NCBI RefSeq assembly: GCF_001936595.1
Contig: NZ_MLBG01000003.1
Coordinates: forward strand, 1-64,000
Reading direction: 5' to 3'
Origin: Desulfovibrio sp. DV
Lineage (GTDB): Bacteria; Desulfobacterota; Desulfovibrionia; Desulfovibrionales; Desulfovibrionaceae
DNA: 64,000 nt
Below the pieces are notes generated by a model. The model searched no databases. It was not told the DNA's origin and was given only the letters and a program-made list of their open reading frames with translations. The position numbers and the translations under genes were made by a program. Shown here in pieces: positions 24,535 to 33,347 of this stretch (positions are counted from its first letter, which is position 1; each line of letters starts with the position of its first letter).

Positions 24535-26400
24535 ATGGCCGAATATATTCTGGGGATCTCCGCCTATTACCACGACTCTGCCGCCGCGCTCTTGCGTGAC
24601 GGCGTGGTCGTGGCCGCCGCCCACGAGGAACGCTTCACCCGCAAAAAGCACGATGCCGATTTCCCCCGCAAGGCCGCAGCCTACGTGCTGGCCGAAGCCG
24701 GCATCGAACTGGCGGAACTCTCCGCCATCGCCTTTTACGACAAGCCCTATCTCAAGTTCGAGCGCCTGCTTGAGACCTACCACGGCTTTGCCCCCAAGGG
24801 CCTTCGCAGCTTCCTGTCGGCCATTCCGGTGTGGATCAAGGAAAAGCTCTTCATGAAAAAGATGCTGCGCGATGAACTGGCCGAACTCGGCCCGGGCAAA
24901 CCGCGCATCCTTTTTCCCGAGCACCACCTGTCCCACGCCGCCTCGGCCTTTTATCCCTCGCCCTTTGAAGAGGCCGCCATCCTCACCATCGACGGCGTTG
25001 GCGAGTGGTCCACCACCACCATCGGCGTCGGCCGCGGCAAGGACATCACCTTCCTGCGCGAGCTCGACTTCCCCCACTCCGTGGGCCTGCTCTATTCCGC
25101 CTTCACCTACTACTGCGGCTTCAAGGTCAATTCCGGCGAATACAAGCTCATGGGCCTGGCCCCCTACGGCATCGAAGGCTCGGCCCGGGTCGAAGAATAC
25201 AAGGCCAAGATTCTTGAGACCCTGGTCGATCTGCGCCCGGACGGCTCGATGCTGCTCAACATGGCCTATTTCAACTACGCCACCGGCCTGACCATGTGCC
25301 GCGACGCCAAGTGGGAGGCCCTGTTTGGCCTGCCCAAGCGGGCCGGCGAGTCCGAACTGGGCCAGGAACACATGGACATGGCCCTGGCCATCCAGCAGGT
25401 CACCGAAGAGGTGGTGCTGCGTCTGGCCCGGACGGCCCGCGAGCTGACCGGTTGCGCCAACCTCGTCATGGCCGGCGGCGTGGCCCTTAACTGCGTGGCC
25501 AACGGCAAGCTCCTTCGCGAAGGCATCTTTGACGACGTGTGGATTCAGCCGGCCGCCGGCGATGCCGGCGGGGCGCTGGGCGCGGCCCTGACCGCCTGGC
25601 ACATCTGGGCCGGGCATGAGCGCACGCCGCTGCCGGAAGGCGCCCTCGACCGCATGGCCGGGTCCTACCTCGGCCCACAGTTCACCCGGGCCGACGCCCT
25701 GCGTCTGGCCTCCCGCCGGGAAGCGCCGCATACGCTCTATGACGACTTCAGCGACCTGTGCGCCGTGGTGGCCGACCTGCTGGCCGACGGCAAGGTGGTC
25801 GGCTGGTTCCAGGGCCGCATGGAATACGGCCCGCGCGCCCTTGGCGGCCGCAGCATCCTGGGTGATCCGCGAAACCCGGAGATGCAGAAAAAGCTCAATC
25901 TCAAGATCAAATACCGCGAAGGGTTCCGGCCCTTTGCCCCGTCGATTGCCGCCGAGGCCGTGTCTGACTATTTCATCCAGGACCGCCCCTCGCCCTACAT
26001 GCTGCTGGTGGCCCCGGTGGCCGAGGCCCTGCGCTTCCCCCTGCCCGACGGCTACTGGCAGATGCCCATGTTCGACCGGCTCTACGTCAACCGCTCGAAA
26101 CTGCCGGCCATCACCCACGTGGACTTCTCAGCCCGCATCCAGACCGTGCATCAGGCCACCAACCCGCGCTACCACCAGCTCATCACCACCTTTGGCCAGC
26201 GCCACGGCTGCCCGGTGGTGGTCAACACCAGCTTTAACGTGCGCGGCGAGCCCATCGTCTGCACGCCCGAAGACGCCTACCGCTGCTTCATGCGCACCGA
26301 GATGGACTACCTGGTGGTGGGCGACTGCCTGTTCGCCAAGGAAGGCCAGCCCGAGTACGCTGAAACCGGCGACTGGCGCGGCGAATACGAGCTGGATTAA
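24535..26400 (+). CDS. NodU/SxtI-type O-carbamoyltransferase
   Basis: 621 residues with two domains. The N-terminal Kae1-like part (about 1-380) has the metal-binding HHLSHA (130-135) and the ATP-handling loops DGVGEWSTTTIG and MAGGVALNC. The C-terminal YrdC-like part (about 400-610) has EYGPRALGGRSILGDPR (from residue 430) and VNTSFNVRGEPIVCTPEDAY. The family transfers a carbamoyl group from carbamoyl phosphate, through a carbamoyl-adenylate, to a hydroxyl of a sugar or natural product. The target here is unknown; neighbouring envelope and glycosyltransferase genes make a surface glycan or glycolipid more likely than a toxin. A dispersed repeat follows the stop. Confidence 0.93.
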   Translation: MAEYILGISAYYHDSAAALLRDGVVVAAAHEERFTRKKHDADFPRKAAAYVLAEAGIELAELSAIAFYDKPYLKFERLLETYHGFAPKGLRSFLSAIPVWIKEKLFMKKMLRDELAELGPGKPRILFPEHHLSHAASAFYPSPFEEAAILTIDGVGEWSTTTIGVGRGKDITFLRELDFPHSVGLLYSAFTYYCGFKVNSGEYKLMGLAPYGIEGSARVEEYKAKILETLVDLRPDGSMLLNMAYFNYATGLTMCRDAKWEALFGLPKRAGESELGQEHMDMALAIQQVTEEVVLRLARTARELTGCANLVMAGGVALNCVANGKLLREGIFDDVWIQPAAGDAGGALGAALTAWHIWAGHERTPLPEGALDRMAGSYLGPQFTRADALRLASRREAPHTLYDDFSDLCAVVADLLADGKVVGWFQGRMEYGPRALGGRSILGDPRNPEMQKKLNLKIKYREGFRPFAPSIAAEAVSDYFIQDRPSPYMLLVAPVAEALRFPLPDGYWQMPMFDRLYVNRSKLPAITHVDFSARIQTVHQATNPRYHQLITTFGQRHGCPVVVNTSFNVRGEPIVCTPEDAYRCFMRTEMDYLVVGDCLFAKEGQPEYAETGDWRGEYELD

Positions 26401-26438
26401 GTCGAAAAAGAGAAGAAGATACGAAGATAAGAAAGAAT

Positions 26439-26500
26439 GCCTCCGGCGGCCGGGAGGGGGTAACCCCCTCCCGGACCCTCCCTGCAAGGGGACAAAGGGG
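26439..26500 (+). repeat. Dispersed intergenic hairpin element, copy 6
   Basis: Core CCGGGAGGGGGT-A-ACCCCCTCCCGG (26450-26474), preceded by a purine tract and GCCTCCGGCGG that begin 30-40 nt after the carbamoyltransferase stop, and followed by GGACCCTCCCTGCAAGGGG. Sense orientation. The rest of the 435-bp gap to 26836 shows no gene; CGCGACAAGACA occurs twice (near 26565 and 26736). Confidence 0.78.
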
Positions 26501-26835
26501 AGGCTGGGCAGTCGGCCCACCCCGTGCCTCGGCATCTGCCGCATTCCCCAGCCGGCCGGCTCTCGCGACAAGACACCCCCCGTTGAGACATGTCCCCTTT
26601 GCCAAGCCCCTGCGCCCCTGGCCCCAAGACGCAAAACGCTCTGCGCTCAAAGTGCCTGTCCCTACCAAATACCTCGATTTTTCCCAGCCAACCGCTTCGA
26701 CCGTGGCCGGTTGCTGGACGCCAGGCGACGTTTGCGCGACAAGACAGGACTGGCAGTGAAACCCCGGTCCCTTAAGAATAGACTGGAAGGGCCGAAGGGA
26801 TGGCTGATGACGGCCGGGCGGCCGGGGAGGACGGT

Positions 26836-27222
26836 ATGAAACGCGTGATGCTCATGATCCTGGTCCTGGCGCTTGGCTTCGGCAGCCTGCCCAGCCGGGC
26901 GGCAGCCTTTGACGAACAGGCGGTGATGATCTGCGCCTTCCGCCAGGCCCTGGCCATCCTCACCTGCAAAGAGCCGGAAAAATACAGCTTCCTTGGCATA
27001 CGCGACGGCGTCTTCGTGTTCAACAGCCACTACGCCAAGGGCTTTGCCGATTTCTACGTCCAGATAAACGGCGATCTGGCCATCTTCTCCAGCCGGGTGT
27101 GGCACGGCCGGATGCCGTCCGGACGCATCATCCGGGACACCACCGCCGGCTGCATCACCGTGGCCATTGACCCGCTGCCCTGCTCAAGCTTCAAGAGCGC
27201 CCGCTGCTGCGGCAGCCAGTAA
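26836..27222 (+). CDS. Small secreted Cys-containing protein of unknown function
   Basis: 128 residues with a signal peptide (KRVMLMILVLALGFGSLPSR, cleavage near AAAF). The mature protein has seven cysteines: one in MICAF, one in LTCKEP, one in TAGCIT, and four near the C-terminus (LPCSSFKSARCC). Motifs such as YSFLGIRDGVFVFNSHYAKG are not ones I can assign. GGGGAGG lies upstream of the ATG. The gene stands alone between two hairpin elements and is probably periplasmic and disulfide-bonded. Confidence 0.72.
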   Translation: MKRVMLMILVLALGFGSLPSRAAAFDEQAVMICAFRQALAILTCKEPEKYSFLGIRDGVFVFNSHYAKGFADFYVQINGDLAIFSSRVWHGRMPSGRIIRDTTAGCITVAIDPLPCSSFKSARCCGSQ

Positions 27223-27246
27223 GGGGAAGCGGGAGGAAGAAGGAAG

Positions 27247-27385
27247 AGTGCCTCCGGCGGCCAAAGGCTGAGCCCTTTGGAATCCCACCTGGGGGACGTT
27301 TGATTTGACCGGGTGCGTGGCCGGGGCGAGACGCGAAAATTGTTTTTTGAGCGTGACGGGAACCACCGTTGCTCCGGCGGACGGC
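27247..27385 (+). repeat. Dispersed intergenic hairpin element, copy 7, with extended module
   Basis: GCCTCCGGCGG (27250-27260) is followed by a diverged stem, CCAAAGG-CTGAG-CCCTTTGG (27261-27280), where both arms differ from other copies yet still pair. CCCACCTGGG and GTTTGATTTGACCGGG (27284-27314) match the reverse strand near 13018-13048, and GTGACGGGAACCACCGTTGC (27354-27373) matches 20308-20327. It begins 25 nt after the stop of the preceding gene, in sense orientation. Confidence 0.75.
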
Positions 27386-27452
27386 GCTGTGTTGCCGCAG
27401 CGGAAGATGGTCAGAGACACATTCGGATTTTGCGATCGCGACATGAAGCGCC

Positions 27453-29144
27453 ATGCCATCTGACTATGCCGCAACGGCCCTGTACGCCCCGGACGGGTCC
27501 GTGGCCGACGTGCGCCTGACCGTGGCCGGCAAGGTCCGCCATCTGGCCGGGCGGGGCGGGGCTGCGGCCGAGGGCGGCAGGGCCCTGGCTGCTGCGGCCG
27601 CGGCCGGACCGGGTTGCCTGCCGGTCTTTGTCGGGGCGGGCCTGGGGGCCGGCATCGCTGCCGTGCGCGGGGCCGGGTACGCCCCGGTCTTTGTCCTGGA
27701 CCGGGAGACGGCCATAGACGCGGCAACCGGCCTGCGCGCCCGATTTGCCGATGACCCGGCCGTGCGTTTTTGCGACGACCCCGACCCTTTGGCCGCGGCC
27801 GCCAGGGCCGCCGACGCCGCCCGAAGCGCCGGCTTTGCCCGCCTGTGTCCCATCGTCCACCCGGCCTACCCGCGCCTGGACCCCGGCTGGTACGCCGGGG
27901 CCACCGCCGGCATTGCCCGCTATGAGGCCCTGCGCCAACAGCTCGGCTACCGCCGGTTTACGGCCGAGAGCCACCGGGTGCTCATCCTGCGCCGGCCCTA
28001 TTTTCTCTACCGGGAAATCGAGGCCGCGCTCACCCGGCTTGGCGTCCCCTTTCTCACCCTGGACATGGGCCAGGGCGAACGCGGCGAGTCGGCCACGGTG
28101 GAGGCCCTCCTGGCGGCGGTCGCCCGCTTTCGCCCGGATTTCGCGCTGACCGTCAACCACCTGGGCCTGGACCGCCAGGGGCGGCTGGCCGGGCTGTTGG
28201 CCGACATCGGCCTGCCCCTGGCCTCCTGGTTTGTCGACAGCCCACGGCTGGTCCTTCATGACTATGCCGGACTGGCCACGGCCGGAACCATGCTCTTTTC
28301 CTACGACGCCGACGCTGCCGCCGAGATGCGGGAACTGGGCTACGCCCACACCGCCTGGCTGCCCCTGGCCACGGATACCGGGCGGTTCACCCGGCGCGAC
28401 CCGACTCCGGGCCACCCCTGGCAGGCCGATGTGTCGTTTGTGGGGGCGTCCATGGTGTCCCAGGCGGCCGAGGCCCTGGAGCGGCTGGCCCATGTCCCGG
28501 CCCTGGCTGCCGCCCTGCCCGAAGCGGCAGCCGCATTTGCCGCTTCGCCGGAGAAAAGCGCCCGGCGGTTCCTGGCGGCCCACCCCGCCTGCGGCCCGGC
28601 CTATGCCGCCCTGGACGGGGCCGAGGACCGGCTCGACGCGGAGAAGGCCCTGACCTGGGAGGCCACCCGGCTGGTCCGCCACGCCTGCGTGGCCGGGCTT
28701 TTGCCCTTTGCCCCGCTCATCGCCGGGGACGCGGCCTGGGATACGGTCCTTTCCAAGGCCGGCCCCGGCTGGCGGCGTATCGCCCCCCTGGACTATTACG
28801 ACGAGCTGCCGCAGTTTTATCCCCAGAGTGCGGTCAGCCTCAACACCACCAGCCTGCAGATGAAGGGGGCCGTCAACCAGCGGGTCTTTGACGTGCCGGC
28901 CTGCGGCGGCTTTGTCCTGACCGACGCCCGGGAGCAGCTTGGCGCCTTGTTCGATGTCGGCGGCGAGTGTGCGGTCTACGACCACCCCGAGGCCATCGGG
29001 GACATGGTGCGCCACTATCTCGCCCATCCGGCCGAGCGCGCCCGCCTGACCGGGGCGGCCCGGCAGCGCATCCTGGCCGAACATACCTATGACAAACGGC
29101 TCAACACGTTGCTTTGCGCCATGAAAAAGGCCTTCGGCGACTGA
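27453..29144 (+). CDS. CgeB-like glycosyltransferase with DUF3880 N-terminal domain
   Basis: 563 residues. An N-terminal region (about 1-170) contains [20 protein letters not shown] and [14 protein letters not shown] central DUF3880-like part ([39 protein letters not shown]) and a C-terminal GT-B donor half ([40 protein letters not shown]) follow. CgeB-type proteins decorate surface structures, such as flagellin or spore coat. Together with the GT2 gene at 30113 it points to a glycoprotein or S-layer/flagellin modification cluster. An intrinsic terminator overlaps its stop codon. Donor sugar and acceptor unknown. Confidence 0.86.
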   Translation: MPSDYAATALYAPDGSVADVRLTVAGKVRHLAGRGGAAAEGGRALAAAAAAGPGCLPVFVGAGLGAGIAAVRGAGYAPVFVLDRETAIDAATGLRARFADDPAVRFCDDPDPLAAAARAADAARSAGFARLCPIVHPAYPRLDPGWYAGATAGIARYEALRQQLGYRRFTAESHRVLILRRPYFLYREIEAALTRLGVPFLTLDMGQGERGESATVEALLAAVARFRPDFALTVNHLGLDRQGRLAGLLADIGLPLASWFVDSPRLVLHDYAGLATAGTMLFSYDADAAAEMRELGYAHTAWLPLATDTGRFTRRDPTPGHPWQADVSFVGASMVSQAAEALERLAHVPALAAALPEAAAAFAASPEKSARRFLAAHPACGPAYAALDGAEDRLDAEKALTWEATRLVRHACVAGLLPFAPLIAGDAAWDTVLSKAGPGWRRIAPLDYYDELPQFYPQSAVSLNTTSLQMKGAVNQRVFDVPACGGFVLTDAREQLGALFDVGGECAVYDHPEAIGDMVRHYLAHPAERARLTGAARQRILAEHTYDKRLNTLLCAMKKAFGD

Positions 29145-29157
29145 CCGAAGGCCTTTT
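29125..29157 (+). terminator. Intrinsic terminator overlapping the CgeB-like stop codon
   Basis: A 13-bp perfect stem (29125-29137 with 29145-29157, AAAAGGCCTTCGG / CCGAAGGCCTTTT) closes a 7-nt loop that contains the stop codon. The descending arm ends in TTTT. The A/T ends also make it usable from the other strand. Confidence 0.85.
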
Positions 29158-29240
29158 GGCGGACCCGGTGTGACGAGTCCGCCTGGCGGCAAGACAGGCG
29201 GGCCTGTGTTCCTTCCCGCCCGAAATCGCCGGCCCCGGGG

Positions 29241-29975
29241 TCAGGGCGTCGGGATGGTGAGCTGCTTGCCGGCCGCGATCTTGCGCGGATCGGTCAGGCT
29301 GTTGGCGTCCATGAGGCGTTTTTCGCTGATCCCATGGCGCTTGGCTATGGAATAGAGGGTGTCGCCGGGCTGGATCAGGTAGCTGCCCGGACCGGCCGGG
29401 CGGGTGGTGGCGGCGCGGGCCGGCTTGGACGCGGGCGCAGTCGCGGACGTATCCCCCGTTGCAGCCACAGGCGCAGCCACAGCCGGAGCCACCGGCCGGG
29501 GAGCGGCCGAAACCGGAGCCATGGCTGCCGGGGCCGGCGTGGCCGCATCATTGAGCTCGCGGCCGGCCGGGGTATTGACGGGCACGGCCGGCGCAGCCTT
29601 GGGTGCGGTAACAGGGACGCTCACCCCGGGCGGCGGCGGCGGCAGGGTATCGGTTTCTTTGCCCAGACGGCCGCCAAAAGGCTTGTCCTGACGGTCAAAA
29701 AGTTCGTTGTAGATCACAGCATAGCGACCATACGCATCCTGGTAGACGACGAACTCGGCGTTATCCTTGTCATGGCTGCTGCCGGCCTTGGTCCAGGCGG
29801 CGTGGGCCTCGTTGACCTGCCGCCAGGCCATCTCGGCGTCCTTGCGCAACAGATCGTCGGAGACGTATTGCATGTTGCGCTCCAGCCCGTCGTACTTGCT
29901 GCACCCTGGGACGAACGCCACGGCCAGCCCGGCCAGCAGGAAGGCCAGAAAAAGTCGGGATTTTCCTCGGAGCAT
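29241..29975 (-). CDS. LysM-domain lipoprotein
   Basis: 244 residues. The signal peptide ends in a lipobox (VPGC, Cys25), so the protein is lipid-anchored. Residues about 30-100 are helical and polar; about 105-195 form a Pro/Ala-rich linker; the C-terminal LysM motif (about 198-242) reads YLIQPGDTLYSIAKRHGISE and ends PRKIAAGKQLTIP. LysM binds peptidoglycan glycan strands, so the protein likely ties the outer (or inner) membrane to the cell wall or positions a hydrolase. It diverges from the GT2 gene at 30113. Confidence 0.9.
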   Translation of the reverse strand: MLRGKSRLFLAFLLAGLAVAFVPGCSKYDGLERNMQYVSDDLLRKDAEMAWRQVNEAHAAWTKAGSSHDKDNAEFVVYQDAYGRYAVIYNELFDRQDKPFGGRLGKETDTLPPPPPGVSVPVTAPKAAPAVPVNTPAGRELNDAATPAPAAMAPVSAAPRPVAPAVAAPVAATGDTSATAPASKPARAATTRPAGPGSYLIQPGDTLYSIAKRHGISEKRLMDANSLTDPRKIAAGKQLTIPTP

Positions 29976-30112
29976 ATCAGTTCCTCATAGCCCGCCGCGA
30001 GTTCCCTGCGACGTGGTTTGATCATGTGCCGGAAAGCGTGCGATACATGCCCGGTTATGCGGCGTTCGTCAAATTGCGAGGGGGTCGCGCTGCCCGCCAA
30101 GGTGCGCAAAAA

Positions 30113-31795
30113 ATGATGCAACATCCTGCAATTGCAGCTTATCCTGCTCCAGACAGCCTGCGCCGCGACCTGCCCTTGTGGGCCTTTGGCCTGGAGGGTT
30201 CCTGGCTGTCCCGGCATCTGGCCGGGCAGTTGGCCGCCCTGGCAGCCGGCCAGCCCAAATTCTCCGGCATCGCCGCCCGGCTGGCCGCCTGGAACTTTGA
30301 ACGCGCCCCCCTCGATCCGGCCTTTGCCGCCGCGGCCCGCGCCGCCGGCCGGGTGCTTGGCGAGGCTCCGGCCCGGCGCAGCCTGCTGCGCGAACTGGGC
30401 CGCCGGCTGCGCCGCCCGGCCAACACCCGCGATTTCGCCGCCCTGGCCGAGGCCCCGGACCCCGGCCCGGCCCTGGCCTTGTTGGAGCGGGGTCTGGCCG
30501 ACCCGGCCGACGGGCTGTACTGGTGCGGCCGGGGCTTTGCCTTTGCCCTGGCCCGGGGCATGGCCGAGCTGGCCCGGGACATCGCCGCCCGGCTGGGCAG
30601 CGATCCGGCCCTGGCTCCGCTCGGGGCGCGTCTGGCTGCCGAGGCCGCCCTGGCCTGGGACGGGCCGCCAGCCGTCCAGGCCGCCCTGGCCCAGCTCGAC
30701 CAGGCCTGTTTCCCGCGCTTTGCCGCCCTGGCCACGGCCGCCGGTCTGGCCGAAACCGGCGATACGGACGGCGCGGCCGCCGTCCTGGCCCGGCTCTGGG
30801 CCACGGAAAACTGGCATCCCGACCTGACCGCCCGGCTCCATGCCCTGCTCTGTCCTCCGGCCCCGGCGGCCCTTGACGCCCTGCCCGGCCGGCTCCACGT
30901 CTTTGTCTACACCTGGAACCGGGCCGGGCTGCTCGGTCGGACCCTGGCCAGTCTGGCCGACAGCCGCCTGGGCCCGGCCCGGGTCACGGTGCTCGATAAC
31001 GGCAGCACGGACGACACCGCCGCCGTATGCCGGTCCCTGGCCGCCCGGTTCGCCCCAAAGCGTTTCGCGGTCGTCCGGCTGCCGGTCAATGTCGGCGCGC
31101 CGGCTGCCCGCAACTGGCTGGCCCGAACCGCCGGCCTTGGCCCGGATGATCTGGCCGCCTATGTGGACGACGACGTGAGCCTGCCGCCCGACTGGCTGGA
31201 GCGCCTGGCTGCGGCCCTGGCCGCCGACAGGACCGCCGACGTGGCCGGAGCGCGCATCGTGGCCGCCGCTCCGGGAGCCGCCCGGATGGCCCAGGCGGCC
31301 GACGTGCGCCTGCTGCCTCCGGATGCGGCCCACAGCGTGCGCCCCCTCGTCAATTACGGTCCGGGGCCGGACCTGGGGCTTTTGGCTGCGCTTCGCCCCT
31401 GCGCCTCGGTCTCGGGCTGCTGCCATCTCTTTCGCGGCCGGGCCCTGGCCGGGCCGGCCCCCTTTGACCTCCGTTTCTCCCCCAGCCAGTTCGACGATCT
31501 GGCCCGGGACCTGACCGGCTTTCTGGCCGGAGGCCGGGCGGTCTACGCCGGCACCCTGGCCGTGGGCCACCACCAGCACGCCGGTCCGGGCCAGGCCCGG
31601 AGTGCTGCGGCCGTGGGCCAGTTGCTTGGAGCCAGAACCAAGCTCGACGGGCTTTTTAGCCGGGAGCAAATGGCAGTCGCGGCCAGGCGCGACCTGGATA
31701 CGGCCTGGGAGGCCCTGATGGCGGGATGGCGGGCAGTACGGCAGCGTGTGGCCGAAAACAGCCCGGCTAATCGAGCAGATACTGCCGGGGATTGA
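30113..31795 (+). CDS. GT2 family glycosyltransferase with helical N-terminal extension
   Basis: About 560 residues; start at one of two adjacent ATGs (30113 or 30116) after AAGGTG. Residues 1-250 are Ala-rich helical repeats of TPR-like look (ALALLERGLADPADGLYWCG). Residues about 262-470 are a GT-A domain: LHVFVYTWNRAGLLGRTLAS, VTVLDNGSTDDTAAV, and the metal-binding DDD of YVDDDVSLPPDW. GHHQHAGPGQARS near the C-terminus may be the acceptor side. Its last 29 bp overlap the end of the convergent M23 gene. It may act with the CgeB-like enzyme on a surface protein. Acceptor unknown. Confidence 0.85.
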   Translation: MMQHPAIAAYPAPDSLRRDLPLWAFGLEGSWLSRHLAGQLAALAAGQPKFSGIAARLAAWNFERAPLDPAFAAAARAAGRVLGEAPARRSLLRELGRRLRRPANTRDFAALAEAPDPGPALALLERGLADPADGLYWCGRGFAFALARGMAELARDIAARLGSDPALAPLGARLAAEAALAWDGPPAVQAALAQLDQACFPRFAALATAAGLAETGDTDGAAAVLARLWATENWHPDLTARLHALLCPPAPAALDALPGRLHVFVYTWNRAGLLGRTLASLADSRLGPARVTVLDNGSTDDTAAVCRSLAARFAPKRFAVVRLPVNVGAPAARNWLARTAGLGPDDLAAYVDDDVSLPPDWLERLAAALAADRTADVAGARIVAAAPGAARMAQAADVRLLPPDAAHSVRPLVNYGPGPDLGLLAALRPCASVSGCCHLFRGRALAGPAPFDLRFSPSQFDDLARDLTGFLAGGRAVYAGTLAVGHHQHAGPGQARSAAAVGQLLGARTKLDGLFSREQMAVAARRDLDTAWEALMAGWRAVRQRVAENSPANRADTAGD

Positions 31796-32648
31796 CCGGG
31801 GTGCCGTCCGCGCGCACCTCGTAGTGCAGATGCGAGCCGGTGGTGCGTCCGGAATTGCCGGACTGGGCAATGACCTGGCCCCGGCGGACCTGCTGGCCGG
31901 GCTTGACCTCGATCTTCTTGAGGTGGGCATAGACGGTTTCCAGCCCGTAATCATGGCTGATGACCACACGCAGGCCATAGCCGCTCATGGTGTCGGCCTC
32001 GGTGACCCGGCCGGCCCCGGCCGCATAGACCGGGCTGCCGGTTGGCACCTTGATGTCCACGCCATTGTGGAAATCGCCGCCCCGGCCAAAGGGCGAGGGC
32101 CGAGAGCCGAAGGCCGAGGTGATGAAGCCCCGGGCCGGCCACAGGGTCGGCTTGGCCAGAAATTCCAGTTTGCGGCCAAGCAGGCTGCGGGCCAGTTCCT
32201 GCTGCGCCACTTCCTCCCGGGCCATGCGCGTGCCCAGGGCATCGAGAAAATCAAACAGCCGCCGGCCCAGATTGTCTTCCACGGCCAGCCCCGGCAGCCG
32301 GGGAACGGCCGCCCCGCCCATGTCGCCGCGATCCGGGACGGGCCGGTCGAGCATGACCCCGAGCTTGGCGTTAAACGAGGCAATGCGCCCGGCCTCGTCG
32401 CCAACCCGGCGCACCCGGTCGCGCAGGCGCATGGCGGCCGCCTTCTGGGCGGCAAGCTCCCCCAGGACGGCCAGCCGCCGCACGGCCAGGGCCTCGTAGC
32501 CGGACTGGAACCGCCACAGCCAAGCCCCGCCCATGGCCAGGACAGCCAGCACCGCCAGCGGCAACAGGAACATCCAGCGGCGATAGACGAACAACCGGCG
32601 GATGCCGTGCGGGCCGTAGACAAATATTTCGAGTTCTCGTTCGAGCAT
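31767..32648 (-). CDS. M23 family peptidoglycan endopeptidase, membrane-anchored
   Basis: 293 residues from the ATG at 32648. A cytoplasmic start (LERELEIFVYGPHGIRRLFV) leads to one membrane helix (about 27-46), a coiled-coil-like periplasmic stalk (about 50-165), then the LytM domain with the zinc ligands in FHNGVDIKVPTGSPVYA (H and D) and in GSHLHYEVR (the HxH). Intact ligands suggest an active D,D- or glycyl-endopeptidase acting on crosslinks, not a degenerate EnvC/NlpD activator. The start was chosen because upstream sequence lacks coding bias. The 3' end overlaps the GT2 gene by 29 bp on the opposite strand. Confidence 0.92.
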   Translation of the reverse strand: MLERELEIFVYGPHGIRRLFVYRRWMFLLPLAVLAVLAMGGAWLWRFQSGYEALAVRRLAVLGELAAQKAAAMRLRDRVRRVGDEAGRIASFNAKLGVMLDRPVPDRGDMGGAAVPRLPGLAVEDNLGRRLFDFLDALGTRMAREEVAQQELARSLLGRKLEFLAKPTLWPARGFITSAFGSRPSPFGRGGDFHNGVDIKVPTGSPVYAAGAGRVTEADTMSGYGLRVVISHDYGLETVYAHLKKIEVKPGQQVRRGQVIAQSGNSGRTTGSHLHYEVRADGTPVNPRQYLLD

Positions 32649-32840
32649 GGAGATCCGGGCGTGCGGCCGCTGCTTGGGGATAGGCCCCGGCTGCGGCCAC
32701 ACGCCGCCAGGCGCTTTGGTCCGGCGGATCGGGACTCGTGTCGCGCCCACGAAGTTCAGGCTTGCAAAAAGCAAGACAATGAACTGAAATAAAAAACTAT
32801 TTCTTAAAAATACCGACCTGCTTTTTCAAGAAATCCAACA

Positions 32841-33131
32841 CTAGCCGAAAAGCCAGGTGAACAGGTCGCTCCAGTCCAGGCTGCCGGAATAGTCCTGGCC
32901 GTTGACCGTAGCCGACCCGGAGACCGTGGTCGAGCCCTTGTCCAGGGAGAAATTCCAGCCCACGGTGGTGGCGTCGATGGCCAGGCTGCCGGTCGAACTG
33001 ACGGTCACGGCATTGGGATCGATGCTCCCGGAGGCCGAACCGTAGGGCGTGGAAAAACTCCATGACCCGGCCCAGGCAGCCGCCGGAACCAGGGCAAGGA
33101 TCAAAGCCAGTACGCAAAGATTGGCGCGCAT
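32841..33131 (-). CDS. Small secreted Ser/Gly-rich protein
   Basis: 96 residues with a classical signal peptide (RANLCVLALILALVPAAAWA) and a 74-residue mature part of alternating small and hydrophobic residues (SVSSTG-like, TVSGSATVNGQDYSG), which suggests a short beta-structure, ending in LDWSDLFTWLFG. AAAGGAGG precedes the ATG at 33131 with ideal spacing. No family recognised. It diverges from cheV at 33348. Confidence 0.72.
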   Translation of the reverse strand: MRANLCVLALILALVPAAAWAGSWSFSTPYGSASGSIDPNAVTVSSTGSLAIDATTVGWNFSLDKGSTTVSGSATVNGQDYSGSLDWSDLFTWLFG

Positions 33132-33347
33132 GACGATTCCTCCTTTGCACCACGCCGCCGCTGGCGGCCTGATGCCGGTCCGGCCGGCAGGCCGGTCCTT
33201 TTTCTGGCTATAAGATGCCAAGCGCCCCTGTCAACCGCCCGGCCGGTCCGGGTAAAGCGGCGGACGCATTTACACGGCGGCACGACTCGTCTATCGTTAC
33301 AAGAGTGCTTTCTCTCCAACCTTTGCCGCGTAATGCCGGGAGCCTCT

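Noticed and set aside
27411-29192. 593-residue minus-strand frame over the CgeB-like gene
   Set aside because: Gly/Gln/Arg-rich shadow; the plus-strand protein has recognisable domains and a terminator at its end.
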